Below are positions 24,504 to 34,017 of a stretch of DNA of 64,000 bases, in pieces. The first letter of the stretch is position 1. Every line of letters begins with the position of its first letter. The stretch lies in contig NZ_WRXN01000003.1 of NCBI RefSeq assembly GCF_009758205.1, positions 558,001 to 622,000 on the forward strand. Direction: 5' to 3'. The DNA comes from Chitinophaga tropicalis (GTDB lineage Bacteria > Bacteroidota > Bacteroidia > Chitinophagales > Chitinophagaceae). The position numbers and the translations under genes were made by a program. The notes under the pieces are model-generated. The model was not told the DNA's origin. It ran no database searches and saw nothing but the letters and a program-made list of their open reading frames with translations.

Positions 24504-25829
24504 TTATTCAAAGCTTTCTTCGAACCTGATATTGTATTCTTCCAGTTCTTTCAGTACCGGGTTATAAATATCAGGCATGATGGGTATCTGTAAACCTGTA
24601 AGGCTGACCTTCTGCTGTAGCAGCAGCTTTGCCATAATACCCAATGGCAGGCCTACAGTTTTGGCCATAGCGGTATGTATGTTATCATCACCCAGGGCAA
24701 CCATGTAGCTATGTAGTTTAGTGGTCATGCCTCTTCTTTCAAACTCTATTTCATGTGTCATCACGATCATATCCTTGTCAGACGACTGCATGCCCAGGCG
24801 TGTTTCCACTACATGTTGTAAGACGTTTGCATTGGTCTGTTCTCCGAGGTGAACGGGATCGTTGCTGAGTAAGCCCAGGAATTTCAGCTGCCTGATGATC
24901 TTTGATTTGGCGCTGATGCTCAGGTGTTGTGCGATGTTCTCTTCATGGCTCAGGCGGGGATCAGGTTTGAACTGCTGGCATGTCCAGTCGAAGTAGGAAA
25001 GATTATCTGTCTGGAGTTTGGTAGTATCGTCTGTGAGTCCGAGTTTCAGCAGTGTGCTCCAGCCTTCGCAGAAATCGGGGTAACGGAGGGTAGCACGCAT
25101 GAAAGTGGGAATGTCTTCCAGTTTATAGGCGGACATATACCCGAGTGAATCACGGTTGGGGTAATACGCCAGTTTACCCAGGCTGGGTATCTGTATGGTT
25201 TTGGACTGATCAAACAACTGCTGATAGGAGACTTCCTTCACCTTTCCCTTTTCCCTGTATACGGCACCGGAATTACCTGCCAGTACTATGTTGCGGGCAT
25301 TCCAGGATATTTTGTACTGCCAGGGATTATCATTGCTTTCAGGGGATATCAGTCCGCCGCAATAAGAACGGAAAGCGGAGATCTGGCCGCCTTTCTTTTC
25401 GATAGAGTGAATGAGCTTCATTGCACTCATATGATCTATACCTGGGTCCAGTCCCATTTCATACATGAACAGGAGGCCTGCTTTTTCGATATCCTTTTCC
25501 AGTTTACGTACTTCGGGATCTATGTATGATGCGGTGAGCAGGTTCTTGCCAAATTCAAGGCAGTCCTTTGCTACAGTGATATGTAAGGCAGGAGGGAGCA
25601 GAGAGATGACGAGGTCTGTTTCCTGTATAAGTTTCTGCCTTGCCGCCTGGTCTCTTATGTCCAGTGCGGCAGGTGTAACATAATAAGATTTGCCTGTTTT
25701 GGATTTGATAAGCATGATATCATGGTCCGCCACTGTAATGTGCCATTTCTGCCGGGGTGCGTTCGTCAGCAGGTATTCTATCAGGCTTGTCGCTGATTTG
25801 CCGGCGCCAAACAAGAGTATGTTCTTCAT
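24504..25829 (-). CDS. Saccharopine dehydrogenase family protein
   Basis: The protein has 441 residues from ATG at 25829, which directly starts the Rossmann fold (MKNILLFGAGKSATSLIEYLL). Further features: TVADHD, LVISLLPPALHITVAKDCLE, LTASYIDPE, MGLDPGIDHMSAMKLI, and CGGLISPESNDNPWQYKISW, all as in LYS9-type saccharopine dehydrogenases (L-glutamate forming). It would act in lysine degradation or a related pathway. Length is close to the family norm. It is monocistronic and divergent from gyrA. Confidence 0.9.
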   Translation of the reverse strand: MKNILLFGAGKSATSLIEYLLTNAPRQKWHITVADHDIMLIKSKTGKSYYVTPAALDIRDQAARQKLIQETDLVISLLPPALHITVAKDCLEFGKNLLTASYIDPEVRKLEKDIEKAGLLFMYEMGLDPGIDHMSAMKLIHSIEKKGGQISAFRSYCGGLISPESNDNPWQYKISWNARNIVLAGNSGAVYREKGKVKEVSYQQLFDQSKTIQIPSLGKLAYYPNRDSLGYMSAYKLEDIPTFMRATLRYPDFCEGWSTLLKLGLTDDTTKLQTDNLSYFDWTCQQFKPDPRLSHEENIAQHLSISAKSKIIRQLKFLGLLSNDPVHLGEQTNANVLQHVVETRLGMQSSDKDMIVMTHEIEFERRGMTTKLHSYMVALGDDNIHTAMAKTVGLPLGIMAKLLLQQKVSLTGLQIPIMPDIYNPVLKELEEYNIRFEESFE

Positions 25830-26135
25830 ATTAATTCGTTCATCTTTATTATGGTTACGGAACAGGGATTTAACATCAGTTGCAATATTAATGTTCGAAA
25901 TTTCCACAAATTTCGCCTTTTTTATAAATAAATCTTCCTGAGACCCTGATTTTCATAGCTTTAAAAACAAAATGTTTGCCAATATTTCATTTCCTCTATA
26001 TTCCTGTTTTTTGTTATATCGTGTATTTCTTGCAGGAGTGGGCACATTTTCGATATTCGCCGGGTTTTAGTGTTTAGGTATAGTTTATTTTTAAAATATG
26101 ACAAATCCTTTTTTATTCACATTCTCTGACAAAAA

Positions 26136-26167
26136 GGCCGGAATCCGGCCTGAAATGGCTATCTTTG
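26136..26167 (+). promoter_or_regulatory. gyrA promoter with 15-base palindrome
   Basis: An exact -7 box TATCTTTG (26160-26167) lies 43 bases before the gyrA ATG. Directly upstream is the perfect inverted repeat GGCCGGA-A-TCCGGCC (26136-26150), overlapping the -33 region, so it may be an operator. The rest of the 380-base region from 25830 is AT-rich with no other feature seen. Confidence 0.6.
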
Positions 26168-26209
26168 CGCTTATTTGTTTTTAAAGGTAAAAACTTGTAA
26201 ACCAACAAT

Positions 26210-28801
26210 ATGTCAGAGAATACGGAAAATCAGCAGGATGGCAGGATAGTCCAGATCAACATTGAAGAGCAGATGAAGACGGCCTACATAGATTATTCTA
26301 TGTCAGTGATCGTTGGGCGTGCGCTTCCCGATGTAAGAGACGGTTTAAAACCTGTACATCGCCGCGTGTTGTTCGGGATGAATGAACTGGGTAATAACAG
26401 TAATAAACCTTACAAAAAATCTGCCCGTATTGTAGGGGAGGTAATGGGTAAATTCCACCCCCACGGTGACGCTTCCATTTACGATACGATTGTACGTATG
26501 GCACAGCCCTGGAGCCTTCGTTACATCCTGGTAGACGGCCAGGGTAACTTCGGTTCTGTAGATGGCGACATGCCTGCGGCAATGCGTTATACGGAGATCC
26601 GTTTACAGAAGGTGGCGGAAGCAATGCTGGAAGATATCGACAAGGAAACAGTGGATTTTACGCTGAACTTTGACGATACGCTGGAAGAGCCAACGGTATT
26701 GCCTACCCGTATTCCCAATCTGCTGGTGAACGGGGCTTCCGGTATTGCGGTTGGTATGGCTACCAACATTATGCCTCACAACCTCAGTGAGGTGGTAGAC
26801 GGTGCTATTGCGTATATCGATAACCGTGATATCACTATCGAAGAGCTGATCAAACATGTTAAAGCTCCTGATTTCCCTACCGGTGGTATTATTTATGGTT
26901 ATGAAGGTGTTAAGCAGGGTTTTGAGACCGGACGCGGAAGAGTAGTGGTACGTGGTAAAATAAATGTAGAGACTACCAAAGCAGGCCGTGAACGCCTGGT
27001 GATCTATGAGCTGCCTTACCAGATCAACAAGGCGGCATTACACCAGAAGATAGCACAGCTGGCGGATGATAAGATAATAGAAGGTATATCCGAAGCGCGT
27101 GACGAAAGTGACCGCGATGGTATGCGACTGGTAATTGATCTGAAACGTGAAGCTATTGCCAACGTTGTGATCAACCAGTTGTATAAATATTCTGAACTGC
27201 AGACCTCTTACGGTATCAATAACGTGGCGCTTGTAAAAGGCCGTCCGCGTGTACTGAACCTGAAAGACCTACTGGCGGAATTTGTTGACTTCCGTCATGA
27301 GGTAGTTGTACGCAGAACCCGTTTTGACCTGCGTAAAGCAGAAGAAAAAGCGCATATCCTGCAAGGCTACCTGATAGCGCTGGACCACCTGGACGAGGTG
27401 ATAGCTTTGATCCGCAATTCCCGTACACCGGAAGAAGCGAAGGAAGGATTGATGAGCAGCTTCGAACTCACAGATATCCAGGCAAAAGCAATCCTTGAAC
27501 TGCGTCTGCAACGTCTGACAGGCATGGAGCGTGATAAGATCAAGGAAGAATATGACGAAGTAATGAAACTCATTGGCCACCTGAAAGACATACTCTCTGA
27601 CGAAGGTCTGCGCTTCAAGATCATCAAGGATGAACTGGAAGACGTGAAGAAACGTTTCGGTGACGAGCGTAAAACCGAGATCCAGTATCTGGCCAGCGAG
27701 ATGCGTATGGAAGATATCATTGCAGAGGAAGATGTGGTGATCACCATTTCTCACCTGGGTTATATCAAACGTACCTCTGCATACGATTACCGTCAGCAGA
27801 AACGCGGCGGCCGTGGCGCCCTGGGTGGAAAGACCCGTGAGGAAGATTATATAGAACATCTGTTCGTTGCTTCCACTCACCATACAATGTTGTTCTTTAC
27901 TGAAAAGGGACGTTGTTACTGGCTGAAAGTATATGAAATACCGGAAGGAGAGAAGAGTGGTAAAGGCCGTGCTATCCAGAACCTGATCAACCTCCCTACA
28001 GATGATAAGATCAGGGCTATTATAGACATTAAGGACCTGAGCGATAAAGATTTTATCAGCAATCATTACATTGTATTGTGTACTGCCAATGGTATCATTA
28101 AGAAGACGTTGCTGGAAGAATTCTCCCGTCCGCGCCAGAATGGTGTGAACGCTATCACTATCAATGAAGGCGACCAGCTGCTGGAAGCCAAACTGACCAA
28201 TGGCAACAGCGAGATCATGATGGCCATCAAAAGTGGCCGTGCTATCCGCTTCCCTGAAAATACCGTGCGTGACACTGGTCGTGGCGCTATCGGCGTAAGG
28301 GGTATAGAGGTAGATAATGATAAGGACGAAGTGGTTGGTATGATTTGTGTAAATAAGGAGGATGCCGCCCGTACAGTACTGGTAGTTTCTGAGAAAGGAT
28401 TTGGCAAACGTACTGATATTGAGGAATATAGGATCACCAACCGTGGTGGTAAAGGTGTGAAGACGATCAATATTACCGAGAAAACCGGCAGTCTGATCGC
28501 TATCCTGGACGTAACTGAAAAGGATGACCTGATGATCACCTGTAAATCCGGTATAACTATCCGTATGGCAGTGGCAGACATCCGTGAGGCAGGAAGGGCT
28601 ACACAGGGTGTGCGCCTTATAAGACTGGACGACACTGATGAAATAGCAGCTGTAGCACGCCTGGATGAGCAGGAAGAAGAAGCGGCAGAAGCAGTGGAAG
28701 GGGCGGAAGGTGTTGATGGAGAGCAGGCACCGCAGAATGATACTCAGGATCCCGGTGCAGCAGATGCTCCTGCCGGAGATGACGAGAATCCTGTTGAATA
28801 A
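26210..28801 (+). CDS. gyrA: DNA gyrase subunit A
   Basis: The 863-residue subunit breaks and rejoins DNA to introduce negative supercoils. The catalytic Tyr is in [10 protein letters not shown]. The C-terminal beta-pinwheel has the GyrA box QQKRGGRGA, which marks gyrase rather than topoisomerase IV. The quinolone region reads [13 protein letters not shown]: Ala88 stands at the position equivalent to E. coli Ser83 and Asp92 at Asp87, so the usual Ser/Thr is missing. The tail is acidic ([15 protein letters not shown]...), as in many homologues. It is monocistronic with its own promoter. Confidence 0.98.
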   Translation: MSENTENQQDGRIVQINIEEQMKTAYIDYSMSVIVGRALPDVRDGLKPVHRRVLFGMNELGNNSNKPYKKSARIVGEVMGKFHPHGDASIYDTIVRMAQPWSLRYILVDGQGNFGSVDGDMPAAMRYTEIRLQKVAEAMLEDIDKETVDFTLNFDDTLEEPTVLPTRIPNLLVNGASGIAVGMATNIMPHNLSEVVDGAIAYIDNRDITIEELIKHVKAPDFPTGGIIYGYEGVKQGFETGRGRVVVRGKINVETTKAGRERLVIYELPYQINKAALHQKIAQLADDKIIEGISEARDESDRDGMRLVIDLKREAIANVVINQLYKYSELQTSYGINNVALVKGRPRVLNLKDLLAEFVDFRHEVVVRRTRFDLRKAEEKAHILQGYLIALDHLDEVIALIRNSRTPEEAKEGLMSSFELTDIQAKAILELRLQRLTGMERDKIKEEYDEVMKLIGHLKDILSDEGLRFKIIKDELEDVKKRFGDERKTEIQYLASEMRMEDIIAEEDVVITISHLGYIKRTSAYDYRQQKRGGRGALGGKTREEDYIEHLFVASTHHTMLFFTEKGRCYWLKVYEIPEGEKSGKGRAIQNLINLPTDDKIRAIIDIKDLSDKDFISNHYIVLCTANGIIKKTLLEEFSRPRQNGVNAITINEGDQLLEAKLTNGNSEIMMAIKSGRAIRFPENTVRDTGRGAIGVRGIEVDNDKDEVVGMICVNKEDAARTVLVVSEKGFGKRTDIEEYRITNRGGKGVKTINITEKTGSLIAILDVTEKDDLMITCKSGITIRMAVADIREAGRATQGVRLIRLDDTDEIAAVARLDEQEEEAAEAVEGAEGVDGEQAPQNDTQDPGAADAPAGDDENPVE

Positions 28802-28928
28802 ATGCTAAAGGACCGTTAAATTTACCAGCCAACTAATGGTTACCCAACGGTTGTTTGTATTTATTATGATCAAAAGGGCATAAAAAATCAACGCCATACT
28901 TATAGAAAACAACAAAATATTGAGCAAC

Positions 28929-30182
28929 ATGAAAAAACTATTGGTATCATTTATCTTTTGCAGTGCAGGATTTGTTGCTGTGGCGCAACGTGCAAAGGTT
29001 ACCAGTGCTGAAGAAGCACTAGGTAAAAAAGACTACGAAAAAGCCAAGGCTGACATTCAGGCTGCACTGGAAAACGAGAAAACAAAGAACGATGCCAAGA
29101 CCTGGTATGTTAAGGGAAAAGTGTTAGAAGCAGAAGCTACCGAGAAGAAAAACCCGGCAGAAGCGCTGGAAGCTTTCGAAGCATACAAAAAGGCGCTCGA
29201 AATCGATCCTAAAATGAAAGAGGCCCTGCTGGAAATGAATCAGCGTATGTTTAACCTGTATGCTACTGTAGGTAACGCTGGTTATGGTAACCTGAACGAC
29301 CAGAAATGGGATTCAGCTTACCTGCATTTCAGAGATGCTTTCAGCATTGCTGACTTCTATAACAGTAAGAATCTGGGTGGTACTATTCCTACAGATACTT
29401 CTATGACTTTCTATGCAGGTTACGCTGCTAACCAGGCCGGCAAAAAAGACGAAGCACTGACTTTCCTGCAGAAAGCTGCACAGCTGCAGTTCAAATCAGA
29501 ACCTGCACTGTATGTGATCCTTGCTCAGACTTACGAAGAAAAAGGAGATAACGCTAACTGGATCAAAACTATCGAAGAAGCAAAGACTATCTTTCCGAAA
29601 GATAAACGCTTCAATGACATGGAGATGATCTATTACTCCAAAACAGGTAAATCAGCTGAACTGCTGACCATGCTGGAGAAAAAGATGGCTGAAAACCCTA
29701 GCGACTTCAATACTGTATTGGATTACGGTATCCGTGTAGATAACCTGGCTAATCCACGTGCAGAAGGTTCCGGCGACGCGCCAAAACCTGCTAACTACGA
29801 TGAGCTGATGGGTAAAGCAGAAGCGGCTTACAAAAAAGCTATCGAACTGAAAGCTGATGATGCTACTGCCAATTTCCAGTTAGGTGCGCTGTATTTCAAC
29901 CGTGCTGTTGGTTTCAACAAAGAGCTTAACAACATGGATAGCAAATCCCAGAACACACCTAAAGCGAAAGAGCTGCAGGCTAAAGTAACAGACCTGATGA
30001 ACCAGGCATTGCCTTTCTTCGAGAAAGCCGATGAGAACTTTACTGCTAAGCAGGCCAGCCTGGAACCAAGTGACAAACAGACTTTCGAGAGCTGCTTATA
30101 TGCTCTGCAGAAGATCTATGCGATCAAAAACGAAACTGCAAAAGTAGAAGCTATTAAAAAGAAACTGGAAGGTTTGAATTAA
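28929..30182 (+). CDS. Secreted tetratricopeptide repeat protein
   Basis: The protein has 417 residues from ATG at 28929. Signal peptide 1-19 (FCSAGFVAVAQ). TPR-like helices cover the rest: EEALGKKDYEKAKADIQAAL, AKTWYVKGKVLEAEA, ALEAFEAYKKALEIDPKMKE, AGYAANQAGKKDEALTFLQKA, ALYVILAQTYEEKGDN, ATANFQLGALYFNRAVG. Likely a periplasmic scaffold; partner unknown. It stands alone and ends with a strong terminator. Confidence 0.88.
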   Translation: MKKLLVSFIFCSAGFVAVAQRAKVTSAEEALGKKDYEKAKADIQAALENEKTKNDAKTWYVKGKVLEAEATEKKNPAEALEAFEAYKKALEIDPKMKEALLEMNQRMFNLYATVGNAGYGNLNDQKWDSAYLHFRDAFSIADFYNSKNLGGTIPTDTSMTFYAGYAANQAGKKDEALTFLQKAAQLQFKSEPALYVILAQTYEEKGDNANWIKTIEEAKTIFPKDKRFNDMEMIYYSKTGKSAELLTMLEKKMAENPSDFNTVLDYGIRVDNLANPRAEGSGDAPKPANYDELMGKAEAAYKKAIELKADDATANFQLGALYFNRAVGFNKELNNMDSKSQNTPKAKELQAKVTDLMNQALPFFEKADENFTAKQASLEPSDKQTFESCLYALQKIYAIKNETAKVEAIKKKLEGLN

Positions 30183-30200
30183 TAGTGTAATTCAATACAA

Positions 30201-30239
30201 AAAAAACGCTTTTGCCGGAAGACAAAAGCGTTTTTTTTT
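30201..30239. terminator. Bidirectional terminator
   Basis: CGCTTTTG (30207-30214) and CAAAAGCG (30223-30230) with flanking A6 and T9 runs. It separates the TPR gene from the convergent ECF/anti-sigma block. Confidence 0.9.
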
Positions 30240-30255
30240 GAGCATTATTATTTAG

Positions 30256-30621
30256 CTATCTGTGTCTTACAAAATGAAAGGCCCAGAATGCAGCCAGCAG
30301 TATAAACAGGATCACTATCACGATGATAGCCAGTTGAGTAAAATAGGCTACCTGGTCTTTACGGCGCTTGCGGGTACGAAGTTTACGAAGCATCTGCCAT
30401 TTCATTTGCCGTAGCCATACAGGGATCATTTCCTTCTGTTCAAAAGCGCTTAGTCCCTCAATAGCTTCACTGCACATCTCACAATCCATCAGATGCAATT
30501 CCACTTCATGCTGCTGTTCCGGCGATAGCCTTCCCTGCACATAGTCCAGCAGCTGTTGCTGTGTAGGACATTGTGTTGCCGTGAAAAGGTCTTTATATTC
30601 ATCATTCATAAAGTCGTCCAT
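30256..30621 (-). CDS. Zinc-finger (zf-HC2) anti-sigma factor
   Basis: The 121-residue protein has a zinc-binding anti-sigma domain in its first 65 residues with the HxxxCxxC-type motif in HEVELHLMDCEMCSEAI. A membrane helix follows near residues 94-116 (LAIIVIVILFILLAAFWAF), leaving almost no periplasmic part. It would hold the sigma factor encoded 17 bases upstream at the membrane. With no periplasmic sensor part, release probably depends on another protein or on cytosolic redox/zinc changes. Confidence 0.88.
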   Translation of the reverse strand: MDDFMNDEYKDLFTATQCPTQQQLLDYVQGRLSPEQQHEVELHLMDCEMCSEAIEGLSAFEQKEMIPVWLRQMKWQMLRKLRTRKRRKDQVAYFTQLAIIVIVILFILLAAFWAFHFVRHR

Positions 30622-30638
30622 AATTGAAAATCTTATAT

Positions 30639-31250
30639 CTAACCCTGTTTGCTTAATATCAGTTTCAGGTTCCTTTTACCATTCTGAATGTAGCTTTTAA
30701 CCTGTTGCAGGTTATAGCCTGTAGCAGTTACAATATCCTGGTAAGACATTTTCTGAAGGTAGAATAATTTCACACAACTTCGCTGCTCTTCATTCAGCTG
30801 CTCAAGCGCCTCCTGCATATTTTCCAGCATCTTATCTTTCTCCACGAAGGTGTTCTTATCTTCCTCGGGGCCTGCCGGGGCGCCCAGCAGGGTTTCATTC
30901 ACTTCTTCCTGGCGTACCTGCTGCTTTTGCCGTAGCTGCATCAGGCAATGATTCCTTGTTACCTGGTAGATCCAGGCCCGGAAGAACTGCACTTCATGTT
31001 TATTGATATCTGCCAATACTTTTAAAAAGATCTGTTGTACACTGTCTCTTGCATCCTCTTCATTTTTAAGGTATTTCATGCACATACCTAACAAAAGTAT
31101 GGCATACCTGTCAAACAGGATGCCGATCCAATGACTGTTACCATCGGCTTTAAACCGCTGGAGCAGTGTTTCGTCTGTTAATTCCTGGCTATTCTTATAA
31201 TTCACTGGATAAAGATAGAAACTTGTAATATAAAGATGCAGGAAAATCAT
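30639..31250 (-). CDS. ECF RNA polymerase sigma factor
   Basis: The protein has about 203 residues. Region 2: LFDRYAILLLGMCMKYLKNEEDARDSVQQIFLKVL and RAWIYQVTRNHCLMQLRQ. Region 4: LNEEQRSCVKLFYLQKMSYQDIVTATGYNLQQVKSYIQNGKRNL. The start is uncertain: ATG at 31250 adds a hydrophobic stretch (IFLHLYITSFYLY) unusual for sigma factors, while GTG at 31205 begins right before NYKNSQELTDETLL and gives a normal length. It is paired with the zf-HC2 anti-sigma gene downstream. Confidence 0.9.
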   Translation of the reverse strand: MIFLHLYITSFYLYPVNYKNSQELTDETLLQRFKADGNSHWIGILFDRYAILLLGMCMKYLKNEEDARDSVQQIFLKVLADINKHEVQFFRAWIYQVTRNHCLMQLRQKQQVRQEEVNETLLGAPAGPEEDKNTFVEKDKMLENMQEALEQLNEEQRSCVKLFYLQKMSYQDIVTATGYNLQQVKSYIQNGKRNLKLILSKQG

Positions 31251-31327
31251 TATTCCATAAAACTCAGGGAACTTATTCGCAAGCTGAAAGGGGCGTGTGC
31301 CGGTTGGCATTTTTATGAGAAAGGTGC

Positions 31328-31369
31328 TCAAAAAATCGATTTCACCTCTTGCGGAACCGATTTTTTGAG
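31328..31369 (-). terminator. Terminator between the two ECF blocks
   Basis: CTCAAAAAATCG (31328-31339) and CGATTTTTTGAG (31358-31369) are perfect 12-base arms. On the minus strand it follows the long anti-sigma gene ending at 31413. Confidence 0.85.
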
Positions 31370-31412
31370 GTTGGGAGGCCTATGGCCAGCTAAGAATTTA
31401 AGCAGGTCAATA

Positions 31413-32495
31413 TTACAGATTATCCAGTGCCTGTTGTGCTTTTTCTTTCATGGTACCATTCATACGCACCACTTCTTTAAACATACGGCGCGCCTTACCT
31501 GTCTGTCCCTTACTACGGTAGCAAACAGCCAGCTGATACCGGGAAAGCTCTCCGTAACGGCCAGGACTGCCGGACAGGTGTTTATATCTTGAAATAGCCT
31601 CGTTCAGGTCGCCCTGCTGGTGATAGACCATTGCAGCTTTATAAAGGAATTCATCTGTACTGTTGATATCGGTAGTTGCGGGTTTTGGGGCAGGTTTTTC
31701 CTTCTCATCATCTGCATCTTTCTTTGCTGCTACTTCTGTTTTAGGAGCCGGTTTGGTAATGGCAGCAGGGGTATCTTTCTGTACAGGAGCAGCAGGTGCT
31801 ATTTTGGGTTCAACAGGTTTAGCCGCAGGAGGCTGTTTCATGCTGTCTTTTGTGACCAAAGCTGCTGGTTTAGCCGGAGCTGCTTTCAAGGAATCCTTTT
31901 TAGGAGCAGGCTTTTGGGCTGCCGGTACTGTAACAGGAGGAGCAGCTTCTGTCTTTGGCTGTGCCACTGCAGAATCATGCCTGGCCGGAGGTACAGGTGT
32001 TACTACTGCGGCCTGTACGGGAATGGTCTCTGTACTGGCGGAATGAACGGTTGCTCCATCTGCCTGTGCCAGTTGCCTGGGCATAGCAGTAGCCTTGTAC
32101 TTACTTTGTTGCTGAACAAGATAGACGCCGCCGGCAATGATAAGAATTGTGGCTACTCCCCAGAAGTAGATGAGGAAACTTTCTCTCTTCTGTTCCTGCC
32201 TGTGGTAGCGTTCTGCTTTATGTATATGTGATACCTTTTTAATGCTGTTGCGGATGAATTGTAACATCCCGGCAGACATAGGGAGGTATTTTTCGCGGTG
32301 TTGCTGCTGTTGTAATACCTGCAGCGCGTCAAAGCACAGGTCACAATCGACCAGGTGTTGTTCCACCAGGTGTTTCTCAACATCGGTAAGCCTCCCGTCA
32401 AGGTAACGTGGAAGCTGGTCCCTGTTGAGGCAGCGGATATTACTGAAGATCTTCAGTATTTTTTCGTTGTTTTCCAAATTACTCATAGGTTTCAT
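31413..32495 (-). CDS. Large anti-sigma-like protein with TPR tail
   Basis: The protein has 360 residues (an ATG three codons later, at 32486, is also possible). N-terminal zinc-finger domain with HLVEQHLVDCDLCFDAL (HxxxCxxC type), a membrane helix near residues 110-127 (FWGVATILIIAGGVYLV), then a long Ala/Pro/Lys-rich periplasmic spacer (about residues 150-275, similar in style to TonB spacers), and a C-terminal TPR segment (EFLYKAAMVYHQQGDLNEAISRYKHL, YQLAVCYRSKGQTGKARRMF). The gene overlaps the end of the sigma gene. The spacer could let the TPR part reach peptidoglycan or outer-membrane partners to sense a signal; that is inference. Confidence 0.85.
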   Translation of the reverse strand: MKPMSNLENNEKILKIFSNIRCLNRDQLPRYLDGRLTDVEKHLVEQHLVDCDLCFDALQVLQQQQHREKYLPMSAGMLQFIRNSIKKVSHIHKAERYHRQEQKRESFLIYFWGVATILIIAGGVYLVQQQSKYKATAMPRQLAQADGATVHSASTETIPVQAAVVTPVPPARHDSAVAQPKTEAAPPVTVPAAQKPAPKKDSLKAAPAKPAALVTKDSMKQPPAAKPVEPKIAPAAPVQKDTPAAITKPAPKTEVAAKKDADDEKEKPAPKPATTDINSTDEFLYKAAMVYHQQGDLNEAISRYKHLSGSPGRYGELSRYQLAVCYRSKGQTGKARRMFKEVVRMNGTMKEKAQQALDNL

Positions 32496-33051
32496 TCATC
32501 AATAAGGAAGCCATTTTTTGTTTTGCCTGTTGCAGCCGTTGTCTTGCTTTTTCTATAGAGATCTTTTTAGCCTCAGCCAGATCAGCAAATGTTCTCTGTT
32601 CCATGTAGAATTTTTGCAGAAAGTATTTGTCTTCTGCCGGTAATTCTTTCAATGCCTTTTGCATCTTGTTGATCAGCAATTCCTGTTCTTTGAGATTAGA
32701 GGCGGCCTTTTCAACCTGGCCTTCTACCAGTTGCTGCTCTCTTGATTCTGTAGTAGGAAAATAGGGGATATTACGATCTGTTTTAGCCTGCTGGGCCCTG
32801 ATAGTGTAATGGATCCACTCATTTGTCCTGGAGATGGTCTGGGTCTTTAAACTGCTGCTCAGGCGTTGGAGCAGAGTAGGGTATAGTTCTTCCGGAGCTG
32901 TACCGGGACCATTGTTGAGGTAAGGTAAACAAACAGCAACGATGAGATGGCTGTATCTTTCCATGAGTACTCCTTCTGCTTCCTGGTCCTTGAGTTTCCT
33001 TGCCCGGGAGATCAGTTCCTTATCTGATAAATTAGTTAACTGCTGTAGCAT
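32479..33051 (-). CDS. ECF-like sigma factor
   Basis: The protein has 190 residues, divergent in region 2 (SDKELISRARKLKDQEAEGVLMERYSHLIVAVCLPYL) with a clearer region 4 (LKELPAEDKYFLQKFYMEQRTFADLAEAKKISIEKARQRLQQAKQKM). It is the first gene of a two-gene unit and its end overlaps the start of the TPR-tailed anti-sigma. A near-match -7 box (TAACTTTT) lies upstream on the minus strand. Confidence 0.82.
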   Translation of the reverse strand: MLQQLTNLSDKELISRARKLKDQEAEGVLMERYSHLIVAVCLPYLNNGPGTAPEELYPTLLQRLSSSLKTQTISRTNEWIHYTIRAQQAKTDRNIPYFPTTESREQQLVEGQVEKAASNLKEQELLINKMQKALKELPAEDKYFLQKFYMEQRTFADLAEAKKISIEKARQRLQQAKQKMASLLMNETYE

Positions 33052-33167
33052 AGTCTTACCTATATTTACATCTAAAAGTTAAAAAAGTTCGATTTGGATA
33101 GTGGATCGATTTGAGGCTCTATCCGGTTTTTTTCTCTTTTGACATATAAGTATTTTAGACAATTAGT

Positions 33168-33941
33168 ATGCCATACGTAATTACAATAGTACCGGTGATG
33201 CCATTACGGGCTGAACCGTCCCATAGAAGCGAAATTGTTTCACAGGCATTGTGGGGAGAATGTGCGGAGATCATTGAAACAGGTACTGACGGATGGGTAA
33301 GGATAAAATGCCAGTTTGATGGGTATGAAGGATGGGGAACTGTTAATCATCTGGAAATCATAGACGAAAGATTGTATAACGCTCCCTATACGCATTATAC
33401 GCCTTCCTGGGTAAACCTGGTGAAGGTGAATGGTCAACCAATGCATATACCTTTTGGGTGCCTGGTAAAGAAGGATAATGGCGCTGTTACAACCTGGGGA
33501 AGGGCAGAGGTACAATTTGAGGAAAAGTTGAAGGAAGCTGGCAATGGTGGGCAGCTTGATCAGGAAGGTCTGACAGCTGCTGTATTCCTGTACCTGAATA
33601 CGGCTTATCTGTGGGGAGGCAAATCTGTGTTTGGCGTGGATTGTTCCGGTTTTACGCAGACGGTTTTCAGGACATTGGGGGTGTCTTTGCTGAGAGATGC
33701 CTATCAGCAGGCTACGCAGGGAAAGACGGTAGATTTTCTCCAGGAAGCAAAGCTGGGAGATCTGGCTTTCTTTGATAATCCTGAGGGAAGGATCACCCAT
33801 GTGGGGATACTGTTGAATGACCATGAGATCATACATTCTTCGGGTAGGGTGAGGATAGATCCGATAGATAATCAGGGGATTATTAATGCTGACACCGGGA
33901 TAAGGACGCATCAGCTAAGGATTATCCGCAGATTAAGTTAA
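33168..33941 (+). CDS. NlpC/P60 (C40) cell-wall peptidase
   Basis: The protein has 257 residues. N-terminal SH3-like domain (residues 1-65: VPVMPLRAEPSHRSEIVSQALWGE, GWVRIKCQFDGYEGW). The NlpC/P60 domain has the catalytic Cys in YLWGGKSVFGVDCSGFTQ, His in ITHVGILL, and a polar third residue after HSSGRVRIDP. Such enzymes cut D-Glu to diaminopimelate bonds in muropeptides. There is no signal peptide, so it may act in the cytosol in muropeptide recycling, as YkfC-type peptidases do. It is monocistronic with a strong terminator. Confidence 0.9.
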   Translation: MPYVITIVPVMPLRAEPSHRSEIVSQALWGECAEIIETGTDGWVRIKCQFDGYEGWGTVNHLEIIDERLYNAPYTHYTPSWVNLVKVNGQPMHIPFGCLVKKDNGAVTTWGRAEVQFEEKLKEAGNGGQLDQEGLTAAVFLYLNTAYLWGGKSVFGVDCSGFTQTVFRTLGVSLLRDAYQQATQGKTVDFLQEAKLGDLAFFDNPEGRITHVGILLNDHEIIHSSGRVRIDPIDNQGIINADTGIRTHQLRIIRRLS

Positions 33942-33948
33942 TATCAGA

Positions 33949-33988
33949 CATAAAAAAACTTCCGCCTTTTAGCGGAAGTTTTTTTATG
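33949..33988. terminator. Strong bidirectional terminator
   Basis: Perfect 17-base arms (33949-33965 and 33972-33988, core ACTTCCGC/GCGGAAGT, with A7 and T7 runs) around a six-base loop between the convergent C40 peptidase and ppa genes. Confidence 0.94.
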
Positions 33989-34017
33989 CGACCGGGGCCG
34001 CGTGAATATTTTTCAGC

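Noticed and set aside
27269..28066. Long antisense frame of 265 codons inside gyrA
   Set aside because: It is the shadow of a highly conserved gene; it has no signal, domain or promoter of its own.
31620..32231. Cys/Gly/Phe-rich + strand frames opposite the anti-sigma spacer
   Set aside because: Low-complexity shadows of the Ala/Pro/Lys-rich coding strand.
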